A DNA stretch of 19,337 bases. Source: an uncultured Bacteroidota bacterium. GTDB taxonomy: Bacteria; Bacteroidota; Bacteroidia; Chitinophagales; Chitinophagaceae. The stretch lies in the NCBI GenBank assembly GCA_903929655.1, contig CAIYVS010000142.1, forward strand, positions 1 through 19,337, written 5' to 3'. Under the pieces are notes generated by a model that was not told where the DNA came from, searched no databases, and saw only the letters and a program-made list of their open reading frames with translations. This document shows, piece by piece, positions 1 through 6,646 of the stretch (position 1 is its first letter; each line of letters begins with the position of its first letter). The position numbers were made by a program, and so were the translations under genes.

Positions 1-118
1 ATAATATTTAAAAGTTGATAAAAATAAATCTTTTAATTTATTATTTTGCAGTAATATTACTAATAATTAAATAATTTGATATGAGCTAGGTGATAAATAG
101 ATAAGTGGGGATTGGGTA
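1..118. other. AT-rich non-coding segment before truncated bamA
   Basis: This stretch is very AT-rich and has stop codons in all three forward frames, including a TAG at 98-100 in frame with the bamA reading frame. It does not encode the N-terminal half of BamA that should lie here. It holds a perfect 12-bp palindrome, AGTAATATTACT, at 50-61. No clear promoter or Shine-Dalgarno sequence is visible. It could be contig-edge sequence, one end of an inserted element, or the scar of a deletion; the sequence alone does not decide. Confidence 0.5.
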
Positions 119-1693
119 TTGGGCATAAAGAAAGGTGATATTTATAATCAGCAGCTTTTAGAAACCCGCATAGGTCGCCAGCTGAACCCCGAAGGCGGAG
201 AAGACATCAGCAGCCTCTATATGAATGACGGCTACTTGTTTTTTGTAGTGGATCCTACTGAGACTTCTATTAACGTAGATACGATCAATTTTGAAATGCG
301 CATCACGGAAGGTTCGCAGGCAACCATCAGGGATATTTCTATTGCCGGTAATGACCGTACCAATGAGCATGTTATCCGCAGGGAATTACGCACTTATCCG
401 GGTAATAAGTTCAGCCGCGAAGATTTGATCCGTTCGCAAAGGGAAATTGCAACTCTTGGCTTTTTCGACCAGGAAAAAATAGGTATACAGCCCAAACCAC
501 ATCCTGAAGACGGAACGGTGGATATAGATTATACTGTAGTGGAAAAATCAAGCGACCAGCTGAGCTTGTCAGCCGGTTTTGGCGGGGGCATCAATTTTTA
601 TGGTAATGTCGGTATCCTCTTTAATAATTTTTCTATCAGGAATATCTTTAAGCCCAAATTCTGGGACCCATTACCTGTGGGCGACGGACAGAAATTCTCT
701 ATCAATTATTCATCAAACGGAGCTTACTATAATTCGCTGAACACCTCCTTTACTGAACCCTGGCTGGGTGGGCACAGGCCCAATGCCCTGACGGTAAATG
801 TGATATACAGTAAGTATTCTGCCGCTGCAGTGGGAACAGACCCTAACCTTTCTTTCCTAAGGATGGTAGGGGGCGGTGTGGCCATGAGTAAACGCATTAA
901 ATGGCCGGATGATTTCTTTGTACTGACTTACGGTTTATACTACAATAATTACCGCCTGGTAAATTATGCGCTGGTTCCAAATTTTACAGATGGCTACAGT
1001 AATAACTTTTACGGAAAGGTTGTTTTGTCGCGCAACTCTATAGACAGGCCGACCTACCCAATGGGTGGTTCTAATATCAGTTTTACCTTCCAGTTTACGC
1101 CGCCGTATAGTGCATTCACGGGTATAGATTATACCAATGAAAGTGCAGCAAATAAATACAAGTGGATAGAATATCACAAATACCGTTTTACAGGCGACTG
1201 GTACCAGAGGCTGGTAGGTAATTTTGTGCTGAGGTTTGTAACAAAATACGGCTTCCTGGGTTATTACAATTCCGGCATAGGTTTTTCTCCTTTCGAGCGT
1301 TTTCAGTTGGGTGGCGACGGTTTATCAGGATACTCTTATTTTATTGGAAGGGATATCATTTCGCAACGTGGCTATGAAGTATACGGGCAGGATGCAACGA
1401 TCTTTAACAAATATTCATTGGAGTTAAGGTATCCGTTTTCGCTGGCGCCAACTGCAACCATTTATGGACTTATTTTTACAGATGCGGCCAATGCATGGGG
1501 CGATTTTAAGGATTATAACCCCTTCCAGCTTAACAGGGATGCAGGTGTGGGTGTAAGGATATTTCTTCCTATGTTTGGTATGCTGGGGCTGGATTATGGT
1601 GTTGGTTTCGACAGGTATAACCCTGCAGGAGGTGTTACCAAATTCGGTGACATGGCCAAGTTTACATTTATGCTAGGTTTTGAGCCGGAATAG
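119..1693 (+). CDS. bamA: BamA, outer membrane assembly factor, 5'-truncated
   Basis: BamA is the Omp85 beta-barrel that folds and inserts outer membrane proteins. The visible 524 residues cover the end of one POTRA domain, a complete last POTRA domain (about 62-145, with ITEGSQATIRDISI and the ELRTYPGNKFS segment), and the 16-strand barrel (about 165-524). The barrel includes the RGY form of the conserved loop-6 VRGF motif (SQRGYE), and the protein ends in a strand closing FTFMLGFEPE. Full-length relatives are roughly 800-900 aa, so the signal peptide and the first POTRA domains are missing. The first codon, TTG at 119, is only the first possible start after an in-frame TAG at 98-100. The text VLGIKKGDIYN at this point is normally internal in the family, so TTG is probably not a true start. 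Two OmpH chaperone genes follow in the same direction, the usual order in this phylum. Family identity is sure; whether the truncated form is real is not. Confidence 0.85.
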   Translation: MGIKKGDIYNQQLLETRIGRQLNPEGGEDISSLYMNDGYLFFVVDPTETSINVDTINFEMRITEGSQATIRDISIAGNDRTNEHVIRRELRTYPGNKFSREDLIRSQREIATLGFFDQEKIGIQPKPHPEDGTVDIDYTVVEKSSDQLSLSAGFGGGINFYGNVGILFNNFSIRNIFKPKFWDPLPVGDGQKFSINYSSNGAYYNSLNTSFTEPWLGGHRPNALTVNVIYSKYSAAAVGTDPNLSFLRMVGGGVAMSKRIKWPDDFFVLTYGLYYNNYRLVNYALVPNFTDGYSNNFYGKVVLSRNSIDRPTYPMGGSNISFTFQFTPPYSAFTGIDYTNESAANKYKWIEYHKYRFTGDWYQRLVGNFVLRFVTKYGFLGYYNSGIGFSPFERFQLGGDGLSGYSYFIGRDIISQRGYEVYGQDATIFNKYSLELRYPFSLAPTATIYGLIFTDAANAWGDFKDYNPFQLNRDAGVGVRIFLPMFGMLGLDYGVGFDRYNPAGGVTKFGDMAKFTFMLGFEPE

Positions 1694-1797
1694 TTTTTGT
1701 ATAGTCTTAGAGGATAAGATTGATACGAGGTACAAGGGGATAATTTATTAGTTGAATCAGCGTTAATTATTATAATTATTTTTTAAAAACTAAAAAT

Positions 1798-2313
1798 ATG
1801 AAAAGGATAATAACAAGTCTGGCGCTTTTGTTAGCATTCGCTCTTAGTGCAAATGCGCAGAAATACTGCACCATCGATTCCAAGTACATTCTTGATAAAT
1901 TAACTGATTATAAAGACGCCCAGACCAAGCTGGATAATACCTCTAAAGTATGGCAAAAAGAGATTGATGACCGTATGGCAGAAGTGGACAGAATGTATAA
2001 GGCCTACCAGGCTGAACGACCCATGCTGACAGATGAAGTGCGGAAGAAACGTGAAGATGAAATAGTGAGTAAGGAAAAGGAAGCCAAAGACCTTCAGAAA
2101 CAAAGGTTTGGTTATGAGGGTGATCTTTTCAAGAAACGCCAGGAACTGGTAAAACCCATACAGGACAAGGTTTTTAATGCAGTACAAAAAATGGCTACTT
2201 CTAAAGCGATAGATTTTGTATTGGATAAGGCCGGGGGAATAACCTTATTTTATGCAGATCCCAAACTGGACAAAAGCGATGATGTTTTGAAAATTCTTGG
2301 AATAAACAAATAA
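1798..2313 (+). CDS. OmpH/Skp family periplasmic chaperone (first copy)
   Basis: This is a 171-aa OmpH/Skp-type chaperone, which in the family holds unfolded outer membrane proteins in the periplasm and hands them to BamA. A signal peptide is clear (MKRIITSLALLLAFALSANA, cleavage before Gln21). The mature part starts with a short strand (KYCTIDSKYILDKL), continues as a long charged helical hairpin of coiled-coil type (about 40-125), and ends with a strand-rich part (AIDFVLDKAGGITLFYADP), as in Skp. It lies 104 bp after bamA and 49 bp before a second OmpH gene, so the three may be co-transcribed. The start ATG follows an AT-rich stretch without a Shine-Dalgarno sequence, which is normal in Bacteroidota. 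It carries a Cys near the mature N-terminus (Cys24). The length is typical for the family. Confidence 0.9.
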   Translation: MKRIITSLALLLAFALSANAQKYCTIDSKYILDKLTDYKDAQTKLDNTSKVWQKEIDDRMAEVDRMYKAYQAERPMLTDEVRKKREDEIVSKEKEAKDLQKQRFGYEGDLFKKRQELVKPIQDKVFNAVQKMATSKAIDFVLDKAGGITLFYADPKLDKSDDVLKILGINK

Positions 2314-2327
2314 TGAGCTTTACTTTG
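2297..2327 (+). promoter_or_regulatory. Possible promoter before second OmpH gene
   Basis: A TTG at 2297-2299 and TTACTTTG at 2320-2327, separated by 20 bp, resemble the Bacteroidota promoter pattern (TTG at -33, TAnnTTTG at -7), with one mismatch in the -7 box. It would give a leader of about 30 nt for the gene at 2363. It overlaps the end of the preceding gene, so it would be an internal promoter of the cluster. Weak evidence. Confidence 0.3.
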
Positions 2328-2362
2328 CAAAACCTAAATTTATAAAATAACAATAAAACGTA

Positions 2363-2881
2363 ATGAAACGATTATTTTTAATACTCAGCTGTGGTCTTTT
2401 AGTTGGTAATACTGCTATGTCGCAGACAGCCTCACCATCTCTTAAATTAGGGTATATTAATTCCCAGGAATTACTTGGTTCAATGCCTGAAAGAGCAAAG
2501 GCAGATACGCTACTTCAGCAGTATGCAAAGCAGTTCCAGGACCAGTATGAATCTATGCAGAAAGAATACCAGGTTAAGGGCCAGCAATACCAGGCCGGAG
2601 AAAAAACCATGACTGATGCTATTAAGGAAGTGAAGATGAAAGAGATACAGGACCTAGCCTCAAGGATAGAAAGTTTTCAGCAAAGTGCACAGGAAAAAGT
2701 AGGGCAGAAGAAACAGGAAGTTTACGGACCGATTCTGGACAAAGCTGACAAAGCTATTAAGGCAGTTGCTAAAGAAAAGGGGTTTGATTATATTTTTGAT
2801 GCAGGCCAGGGATTTTTACTTTATGGCAGAGAGGGTGATAATATCCTGCCGCTGGTAAAAGCAAAATTAGGATTGAAATAA
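2363..2881 (+). CDS. OmpH/Skp family periplasmic chaperone (second copy)
   Basis: This is a second OmpH/Skp chaperone of 172 aa. The signal peptide (MKRLFLILSCGLLVGNTAMS, cleavage before Gln21) is followed by the family start strand LKLGYINSQELLGSMPE, a long Gln/Lys/Glu-rich coiled coil (about 45-125), and a closing strand region KGFDYIFDAGQGFLLYG. It is closer to the canonical OmpH pattern than the first copy, which lacks the GYINSQ-type start, so the two paralogues may have different clients. It is the last gene of the bamA cluster: a rho-independent terminator begins 24 bp after its stop codon. The signal peptide contains Ser-Cys-Gly (Cys10), but this lies in the middle of the hydrophobic core and is not a convincing lipobox, so a soluble periplasmic protein is expected. 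Confidence 0.92.
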   Translation: MKRLFLILSCGLLVGNTAMSQTASPSLKLGYINSQELLGSMPERAKADTLLQQYAKQFQDQYESMQKEYQVKGQQYQAGEKTMTDAIKEVKMKEIQDLASRIESFQQSAQEKVGQKKQEVYGPILDKADKAIKAVAKEKGFDYIFDAGQGFLLYGREGDNILPLVKAKLGLK

Positions 2882-2904
2882 TTTTAGAAAATGATATTTT
2901 TTAG

Positions 2905-2931
2905 AAGCCGCTCTTACCGGGCGGCTTTTTT
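2905..2931 (+). terminator. Rho-independent terminator of the bamA-ompH cluster
   Basis: A perfect 7-bp stem, AAGCCGC (2905-2911) with GCGGCTT (2921-2927), has a 9-nt loop and is followed by a run of T to 2931. It sits just after the second OmpH stop codon. On the opposite strand the stem is followed by A-rich sequence, so it should not terminate the convergent DUF1684 gene well. Confidence 0.85.
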
Positions 2932-2938
2932 ATGATCA

Positions 2939-3553
2939 TTATTTATCAATCAGCTTCTTCCCGTATAATTTCTCGCCGGCTTTGATCTTGATGTGCAAGG
3001 AATTTTCTGCGGGAGGAATGGGACATGAATAGCCTTCTGCAAATGCACAATAAGGGTTGTAACATTTGTTGAAATCGAGTATCAACTGATTGTTTTTAAT
3101 GTCTTTTACAGAAAGGTCTATATAACGGCCGCCGCCAAAAGTTTCTGTATAATTCGTTTCGTCTGTAAAGGGTATAAAGAGGTAATCTTTAAATTTAGGG
3201 TCTTTGGCTATTAAATCTATTCCCTGGTAAACATGTAATTGATATTGTTTTCCATGCAGTTTAAATTTAAGCAGGCCATACTCCACATAATTTTTGGTCT
3301 TGCCGCTATGTGTTGGAATAGCAAAGGGCTTAGCAGATGGAGTGATCTGCAGGTGAGCCAGGACGCAATAAGCATGATCTGTAGAGTAGAACCTCAGGAA
3401 AGAAGTATCCGCCGCTTTTAAGGGGCTATGCTCATCTGTCAGGAAATCGTCCTTATACTGTTTGCGAAAAGAAGCAATGCTGTCTTTATAAGTTTGAGCA
3501 TAGCTATTGATCGCAATGCAAGATAAGAGCAGGAATAAAATTGCTTTTTTCAT
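2939..3553 (-). CDS. Secreted DUF1684 family protein
   Basis: This is a protein of 204 aa from the family known as DUF1684 (PF07920), whose function is not established. The typical closing block is all present: LFIPFTDETNYTETFGGGRYIDL, then LDFNKCYNPYCAFAEGYSCPIPP, then ENSLHIKIKAGEK, here read from the translation in pieces. The start at 3553 is preferred over an upstream ATG at 3607, because it opens directly with a good signal peptide (MKKAILFLLLSCIAINSYAQ, cleavage before Gln), and the 18 extra residues upstream are Cys-rich and unlike an export signal. A Cys lies in the hydrophobic part, but not in a good lipobox. The gene converges on the OmpH genes (57 bp between stop codons) and lies downstream of lysS in the same direction, 123 bp away with a repeat hairpin between them, so co-transcription is uncertain. 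Confidence 0.85.
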   Translation of the reverse strand: MKKAILFLLLSCIAINSYAQTYKDSIASFRKQYKDDFLTDEHSPLKAADTSFLRFYSTDHAYCVLAHLQITPSAKPFAIPTHSGKTKNYVEYGLLKFKLHGKQYQLHVYQGIDLIAKDPKFKDYLFIPFTDETNYTETFGGGRYIDLSVKDIKNNQLILDFNKCYNPYCAFAEGYSCPIPPAENSLHIKIKAGEKLYGKKLIDK

Positions 3554-3637
3554 TTCAACACAAATGCACATCAGATAGTTTTTGTCACAACAGTATAAAA
3601 TAAACACAAAGACTGCAAGCTTATCCTGTGTTTACGT

Positions 3638-3664
3638 GAGATTGCTTCGTTCCTCGCAATGACG
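3638..3664. repeat. Dispersed intergenic hairpin repeat
   Basis: The segment between lysS and the DUF1684 gene contains GAGATTGCTTCGTTCC followed by TCGCAATGACG. The arms ATTGC (3641-3645) and GCAAT (3656-3660) form a small hairpin. I recognise this sequence (opposite strand beginning CGTCATTGCGAGGAACG) as a very widespread intergenic palindromic repeat of bacterial genomes, including Bacteroidota. Only one copy is in this window, so the repeat status rests on recognition rather than on copies seen here. Confidence 0.55.
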
Positions 3665-3676
3665 CGACTGTAACTG

Positions 3677-5200
3677 TTAATTGTTACCTGTTTTCTCCGG
3701 CCTCATTTGCGGGAAAAGTATGACATCCTGTATAGAAACATGACCTGTGAGCAGCATAGCAAGGCGTTCTATACCTATACCAATACCTGCTGTAGGTGGC
3801 ATGCCATATTCCAATGCGCGCAGAAAATCATAGTCTATATACATGGCTTCTTCATCACCGCGTTCCATCAGTTTCACCTGTTCTTCAAAACGGCCACGTT
3901 GGTCTATGGGGTCGTTTAACTCGCTATATGCATTGGCAATTTCCTTGCCGTTAATGATAAGCTCGAAACGCTCCACAAGTCCCGCTTTGCTGCGGTGTTT
4001 TTTGGTGAGGGGGCTCATCTCTACCGGGTAGTCTATAATAAAAGTGGGTTGTATATAATGCGCTTCGCATTTGCCCCCGAATATTTCATCTATCAGTTTG
4101 CCTTTGCCCATAGAATTGTCTACATCTATCCTCAGCTTCTTGCATACATCCCGTAGTTCTTCTTCGTCCATTGCGCTGATATCAATGCCGGTATGTTCCT
4201 TTATGGCATCATAAATGCTGATGCGCTTGTAAGGTGCTTTAAAATCTATCTCAGTTCCGTCGATATTAGAAGTAGTGATACCGTTAGTAGCAATTGCTGT
4301 TTGTTCCAGCATTTGTTCTGTTATGTCCATCATCCATAAGTAGTCTTTATAGGCTACATAGAATTCAAGAATGGTAAACTCCGGATTATGGGTCCTGTCC
4401 ATACCTTCATTACGGAAATTGCGGCTGAACTCATATACCCAGTTAAAACCACCTACGATCAGGCGTTTCAGGTATAGCTCATTCGCAATACGGAGGTATA
4501 AAGGAATATCAAGGGCATTGTGGTGCGTAACAAATGGCCTGGCTATGGCCCCTCCGGGAATGCTCTGTAGCACCGGTGTATCAACTTCCAGTGCACCGCG
4601 ATCATTCAGAAAATTGCGGATGGCATTTTTCATTTTTGTAATGCGGATAAAAGTATCACGTACGCCGGGGTTAACGATCAGGTCTGCATAGCGCTGGCGG
4701 TATTTATATTCCAGGTCGGTAACCGCATCAAATACCTCTCCATCTTTTTCCTTTACTACAGGTAAGGGGTGCAAAGATTTAGTAAGCAGGGTATACTGCT
4801 CTACATGTATTGATATCTCACCTGTTTTGGTAGTAAATACAAAACCCTTCACGCCAATTATATCGCCTATATCCAGTAGTTTCTTCCAAACTGTATTATA
4901 CAGGGTTTTATCCTCGCCGGGGCAAATATCATCCCTGCGGATATATATCTGCATTTTCCCGGTGCTATCCTGCAAAACAGCAAAATTAGCTTTGCCCATG
5001 TCGCGCACACTCATGATACGGCCTGCAAAAGAAACAAACTTGAATTCTTCTGCCTTTTCATCGGTATAATGTTCTTTTATATATTGTGCGGTATGTGTTA
5101 TTTCATATAAAGGGGCAGGGTATGGGTCAATGCCCAATGCCTGTATTTCTGTAAGCTTGTCTCTGCGTACTAATTCCTGCTCGCTAAGTGTGGTTTGCAT
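3677..5200 (-). CDS. lysS: Lysyl-tRNA synthetase, class II
   Basis: The enzyme charges tRNA-Lys with lysine using ATP in the cytoplasm. At 507 aa it has the normal length. An N-terminal OB-fold anticodon-binding domain spans about 55-145 (FAGRIMSVRDMGKANFAVLQD). The class II core follows: motif 1 around 187-213 (KNAIRNFLNDRGALEVDTPVL), motif 2 around 257-282 with FRNEGMDRTHNPEF, and motif 3 around 470-486 with GIGIGIERLAM. The C-terminus RDVILFP-type block is QDVILFPQMRPE. The start MQTTLSEQELVRRDKL matches the family, and no upstream start is available because the next gene's region begins 78 bp away. It is flanked by an exported lipoprotein gene and a DUF1684 gene, with no functional link apparent. 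A TATTTTTG box lies only 4 nt before the ATG, suggesting its own promoter with an almost absent leader. Nothing is odd in the catalytic motifs. Confidence 0.98.
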   Translation of the reverse strand: MQTTLSEQELVRRDKLTEIQALGIDPYPAPLYEITHTAQYIKEHYTDEKAEEFKFVSFAGRIMSVRDMGKANFAVLQDSTGKMQIYIRRDDICPGEDKTLYNTVWKKLLDIGDIIGVKGFVFTTKTGEISIHVEQYTLLTKSLHPLPVVKEKDGEVFDAVTDLEYKYRQRYADLIVNPGVRDTFIRITKMKNAIRNFLNDRGALEVDTPVLQSIPGGAIARPFVTHHNALDIPLYLRIANELYLKRLIVGGFNWVYEFSRNFRNEGMDRTHNPEFTILEFYVAYKDYLWMMDITEQMLEQTAIATNGITTSNIDGTEIDFKAPYKRISIYDAIKEHTGIDISAMDEEELRDVCKKLRIDVDNSMGKGKLIDEIFGGKCEAHYIQPTFIIDYPVEMSPLTKKHRSKAGLVERFELIINGKEIANAYSELNDPIDQRGRFEEQVKLMERGDEEAMYIDYDFLRALEYGMPPTAGIGIGIERLAMLLTGHVSIQDVILFPQMRPEKTGNN

Positions 5201-5204
5201 GGCG

Positions 5205-5212
5205 CAAAAATA
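5205..5212 (-). promoter_or_regulatory. Candidate -7 box of lysS (leaderless?)
   Basis: Reading the minus strand, TATTTTTG is an exact match to the Bacteroidota -7 consensus TAnnTTTG. Only four bases (CGCC) separate it from the lysS ATG, so transcription would begin at or next to the start codon. No clear -33 TTG is found at the right distance, which lowers confidence. Confidence 0.4.
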
Positions 5213-5236
5213 GTTGATTAGTTGAATTGTTGATTA
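5211..5236. repeat. Short degenerate octamer array
   Basis: Between lysS and the lipoprotein gene the sequence reads as three imperfect 8-base units of the type GTTGATTA, GTTGAATT, GTTGATTA. It is low-complexity intergenic sequence; similar TTAGTTGA runs are familiar from related genomes. No function can be assigned. Confidence 0.4.
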
Positions 5237-5278
5237 ATTAATGGTATTTATGATTTGTTCCCCGGTTTTTTGCCTTGT

Positions 5279-6259
5279 TTAATAGGGTTTGGGGTGTATC
5301 CTGTATAAAGCGCCATTATCACCACATACAATAAGATCTCCATTTGGACGAAGGGATAAGCTGCGCAGCCCATTGTCTGTAAAATGCTCATACTGCATCC
5401 AGTGGTGACCCCCATCGTTGCTGTAAAGTACCAGTCCGTTTTCTCCAACAGCCCAGCCGTCTTGACTGTTGGCAAAAAAAATGTCCAGCAAGTGATAATG
5501 GGCGATGGTAAAATCATCTCCGTTTCTCAGTCTTTCCCAGTTTTTCCCCGCATCGGAGCTGTGAAAGACGCTGCCGTTATAGCCGCAAACCCATAATTCG
5601 TTGCCATCATTATGAATGTCTATGCCTGTAAAATCATCTCCCTGCACCTGCAGTATATTCCAGCTTTGTCCGCCATTTGTGGTTTTTGATATAACGCCAT
5701 AACCACAAAGGTAGCCGAGCTTATTATTCAACATTTTTATCCTGTTGAGCTGGTAATTCAGTGAATCCCATTTTATGAGGCCACCATAGTCATTAATATA
5801 GGACATAGAGCCACTATAAAAACTCACGCCACCCACAACAATAGCATGTGTTGAATCTGTAAATGTCAGGTCTTGTTCTGTAAGGTATTGCATCTGGCTG
5901 AAGTTCCAGGTGCTGCCCATGTCATTACTGTAAAGCAGTTTGCCATCATAACCGCATGCATAAATGCTGCCTGATGCTGATTGGGTAATGCCAAACATTT
6001 CTTTCCCGGCCTGTGGAAAAGTGTTTTTCTGCCAGCTATAGCCTCCATCCCTTGTGGTTAGTATCACTGCATTATAAAAGCGCTGGCCACCCACAATAAA
6101 TCCTAATGTGTCATTTACAAATAGTATCCTGTTCAGCCTGTCATTAGTGGTATAGCTGTTTAATTGCTGAACGCTTTGAAATGATAAGAGGTCTTTTTTA
6201 CAGGAAACGAAAAAAACGACGAAGGAAATAATTATGACAAAGGCTATTCTGTTATGCAT
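5279..6259 (-). CDS. YCF48-like beta-propeller lipoprotein
   Basis: This is a 326-aa predicted lipoprotein. The N-terminus is a hydrophobic segment ending FFVSC with Cys20 as the likely lipidated residue, followed by KKD. The rest is a beta-propeller of the YCF48/BNR type: five Asp-box motifs are visible at 69-76 (TRDGGYSW), 111-118 (SNDMGSTW), 193-200 (TTNGGQSW), 234-241 (SSDAGKNW) and 280-287 (SNDGGHHW). Most are preceded by a GxxxGxxG-type blade strand such as GWAVGENG. YCF48 itself helps photosystem II assembly, but in this phylum such propellers are common on exported proteins, and the role here is unknown; a binding or scaffold function is only inference. The acidic or basic residue after the lipid Cys gives no firm sorting prediction, but an outer membrane position is likely. 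It has its own upstream region with a 17-bp palindrome and is not obviously in an operon with lysS (78 bp apart). Confidence 0.85.
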   Translation of the reverse strand: MHNRIAFVIIISFVVFFVSCKKDLLSFQSVQQLNSYTTNDRLNRILFVNDTLGFIVGGQRFYNAVILTTRDGGYSWQKNTFPQAGKEMFGITQSASGSIYACGYDGKLLYSNDMGSTWNFSQMQYLTEQDLTFTDSTHAIVVGGVSFYSGSMSYINDYGGLIKWDSLNYQLNRIKMLNNKLGYLCGYGVISKTTNGGQSWNILQVQGDDFTGIDIHNDGNELWVCGYNGSVFHSSDAGKNWERLRNGDDFTIAHYHLLDIFFANSQDGWAVGENGLVLYSNDGGHHWMQYEHFTDNGLRSLSLRPNGDLIVCGDNGALYRIHPKPY

Positions 6260-6351
6260 CCTGTTTTATTCTCTGAAAGGGTAAATTTAGTAAGACTATC
6301 CTAATTAATAATGTTGATTTTTTATTAAGATTAGTTTAATGTGAATGTGTG

Positions 6352-6368
6352 TTTGCCATAATGGCAAA
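6352..6368. promoter_or_regulatory. 17-bp perfect palindrome, candidate operator
   Basis: TTTGCCAT at 6352-6359 and ATGGCAAA at 6361-6368 are perfect inverted repeats around a single A. It lies about 93 bp upstream of the lipoprotein start at 6259. No T-run follows on either strand, so it is unlikely to be a terminator. A dimeric repressor site is possible but not shown. Confidence 0.35.
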
Positions 6369-6414
6369 ACAGAACGACATATTTGAACTGAAGCGGGAGA
6401 TATGCCTGGTAACA

Positions 6415-6552
6415 TCATTCCTTTAAAAACCTTGCAGCAGCCTGATTTCCACTCTCGCTGTAGAGAATATAGTAAATACCTGCCGGCAAGGCGCTGATAT
6501 CAATCTCGGTTTTACCTGCGTTGAATATGTTATCGATAAGAATAATCCTCAA
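6415..6552 (-). pseudogene. Orphan relic of a T9SS type A sorting domain
   Basis: Translating the minus strand from 6552 to the TGA at 6415-6417 gives 45 residues that are plainly the end of a T9SS sorting domain: it has KTEIDISALPAGIYYILYS, then ESGNQAAARFLKE and a stop. An in-frame TAG at 6553-6555 cuts it off from any protein, there is no start codon with an export signal, and the first half of the domain (the PNP motif and strands before it) is missing. It lies just downstream of the giant gene and its terminator. The giant gene has its own complete sorting domain, so this is not its tail. It is most likely what is left of an older T9SS cargo gene. Confidence 0.75.
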
Positions 6553-6580
6553 CTATTTTTAAGATACCTCCCTGTATTAA

Positions 6581-6616
6581 TAACAAAAGAAGGCGTCCTG
6601 TGAGGGACGCCTTCTT
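6581..6616 (-). terminator. Terminator of the 1,839-aa gene (duplicate A)
   Basis: A perfect 12-bp stem, AAGAAGGCGTCC (6587-6598) with GGACGCCTTCTT (6605-6616), encloses a 6-nt loop. On the minus strand it is followed by TTTTGTTATT. It begins 31 bp after the stop codon of the giant gene. A 34-nt core is identical to the terminator at 15201-15235. Confidence 0.9.
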
Positions 6617-6646
6617 AATAAGAAGCACTAATAAGAAAATTAAAAT

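Larger units (their letters stand above)
6260..6646. other. Intergenic region with palindrome, relic domain and terminator
   Basis: This 387-bp gap holds, from left to right: an AT-rich region upstream of the lipoprotein gene, a 17-bp palindrome (6352-6368), a relic T9SS sorting-domain reading frame (6415-6552, minus strand), and the terminator of the giant gene (6581-6616). No intact gene was found in any frame. Confidence 0.6.

Noticed and set aside
1694..1797. Promoter before the first OmpH gene (TTTG near 1696 with TAAGATTG near 1715)
   Set aside because: The spacing of 15 bp is too short and the -7 box has a mismatch; co-transcription with bamA is equally likely.
3554..3607. Upstream ATG giving an 18-residue longer DUF1684 protein
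   Set aside because: The extension is Cys-rich and would bury the clear signal peptide that begins at 3553.
4371..4691. 106-codon plus-strand frame inside lysS
   Set aside because: It lies antisense within a clear lysS gene with intact motifs, and the product has no recognisable pattern.
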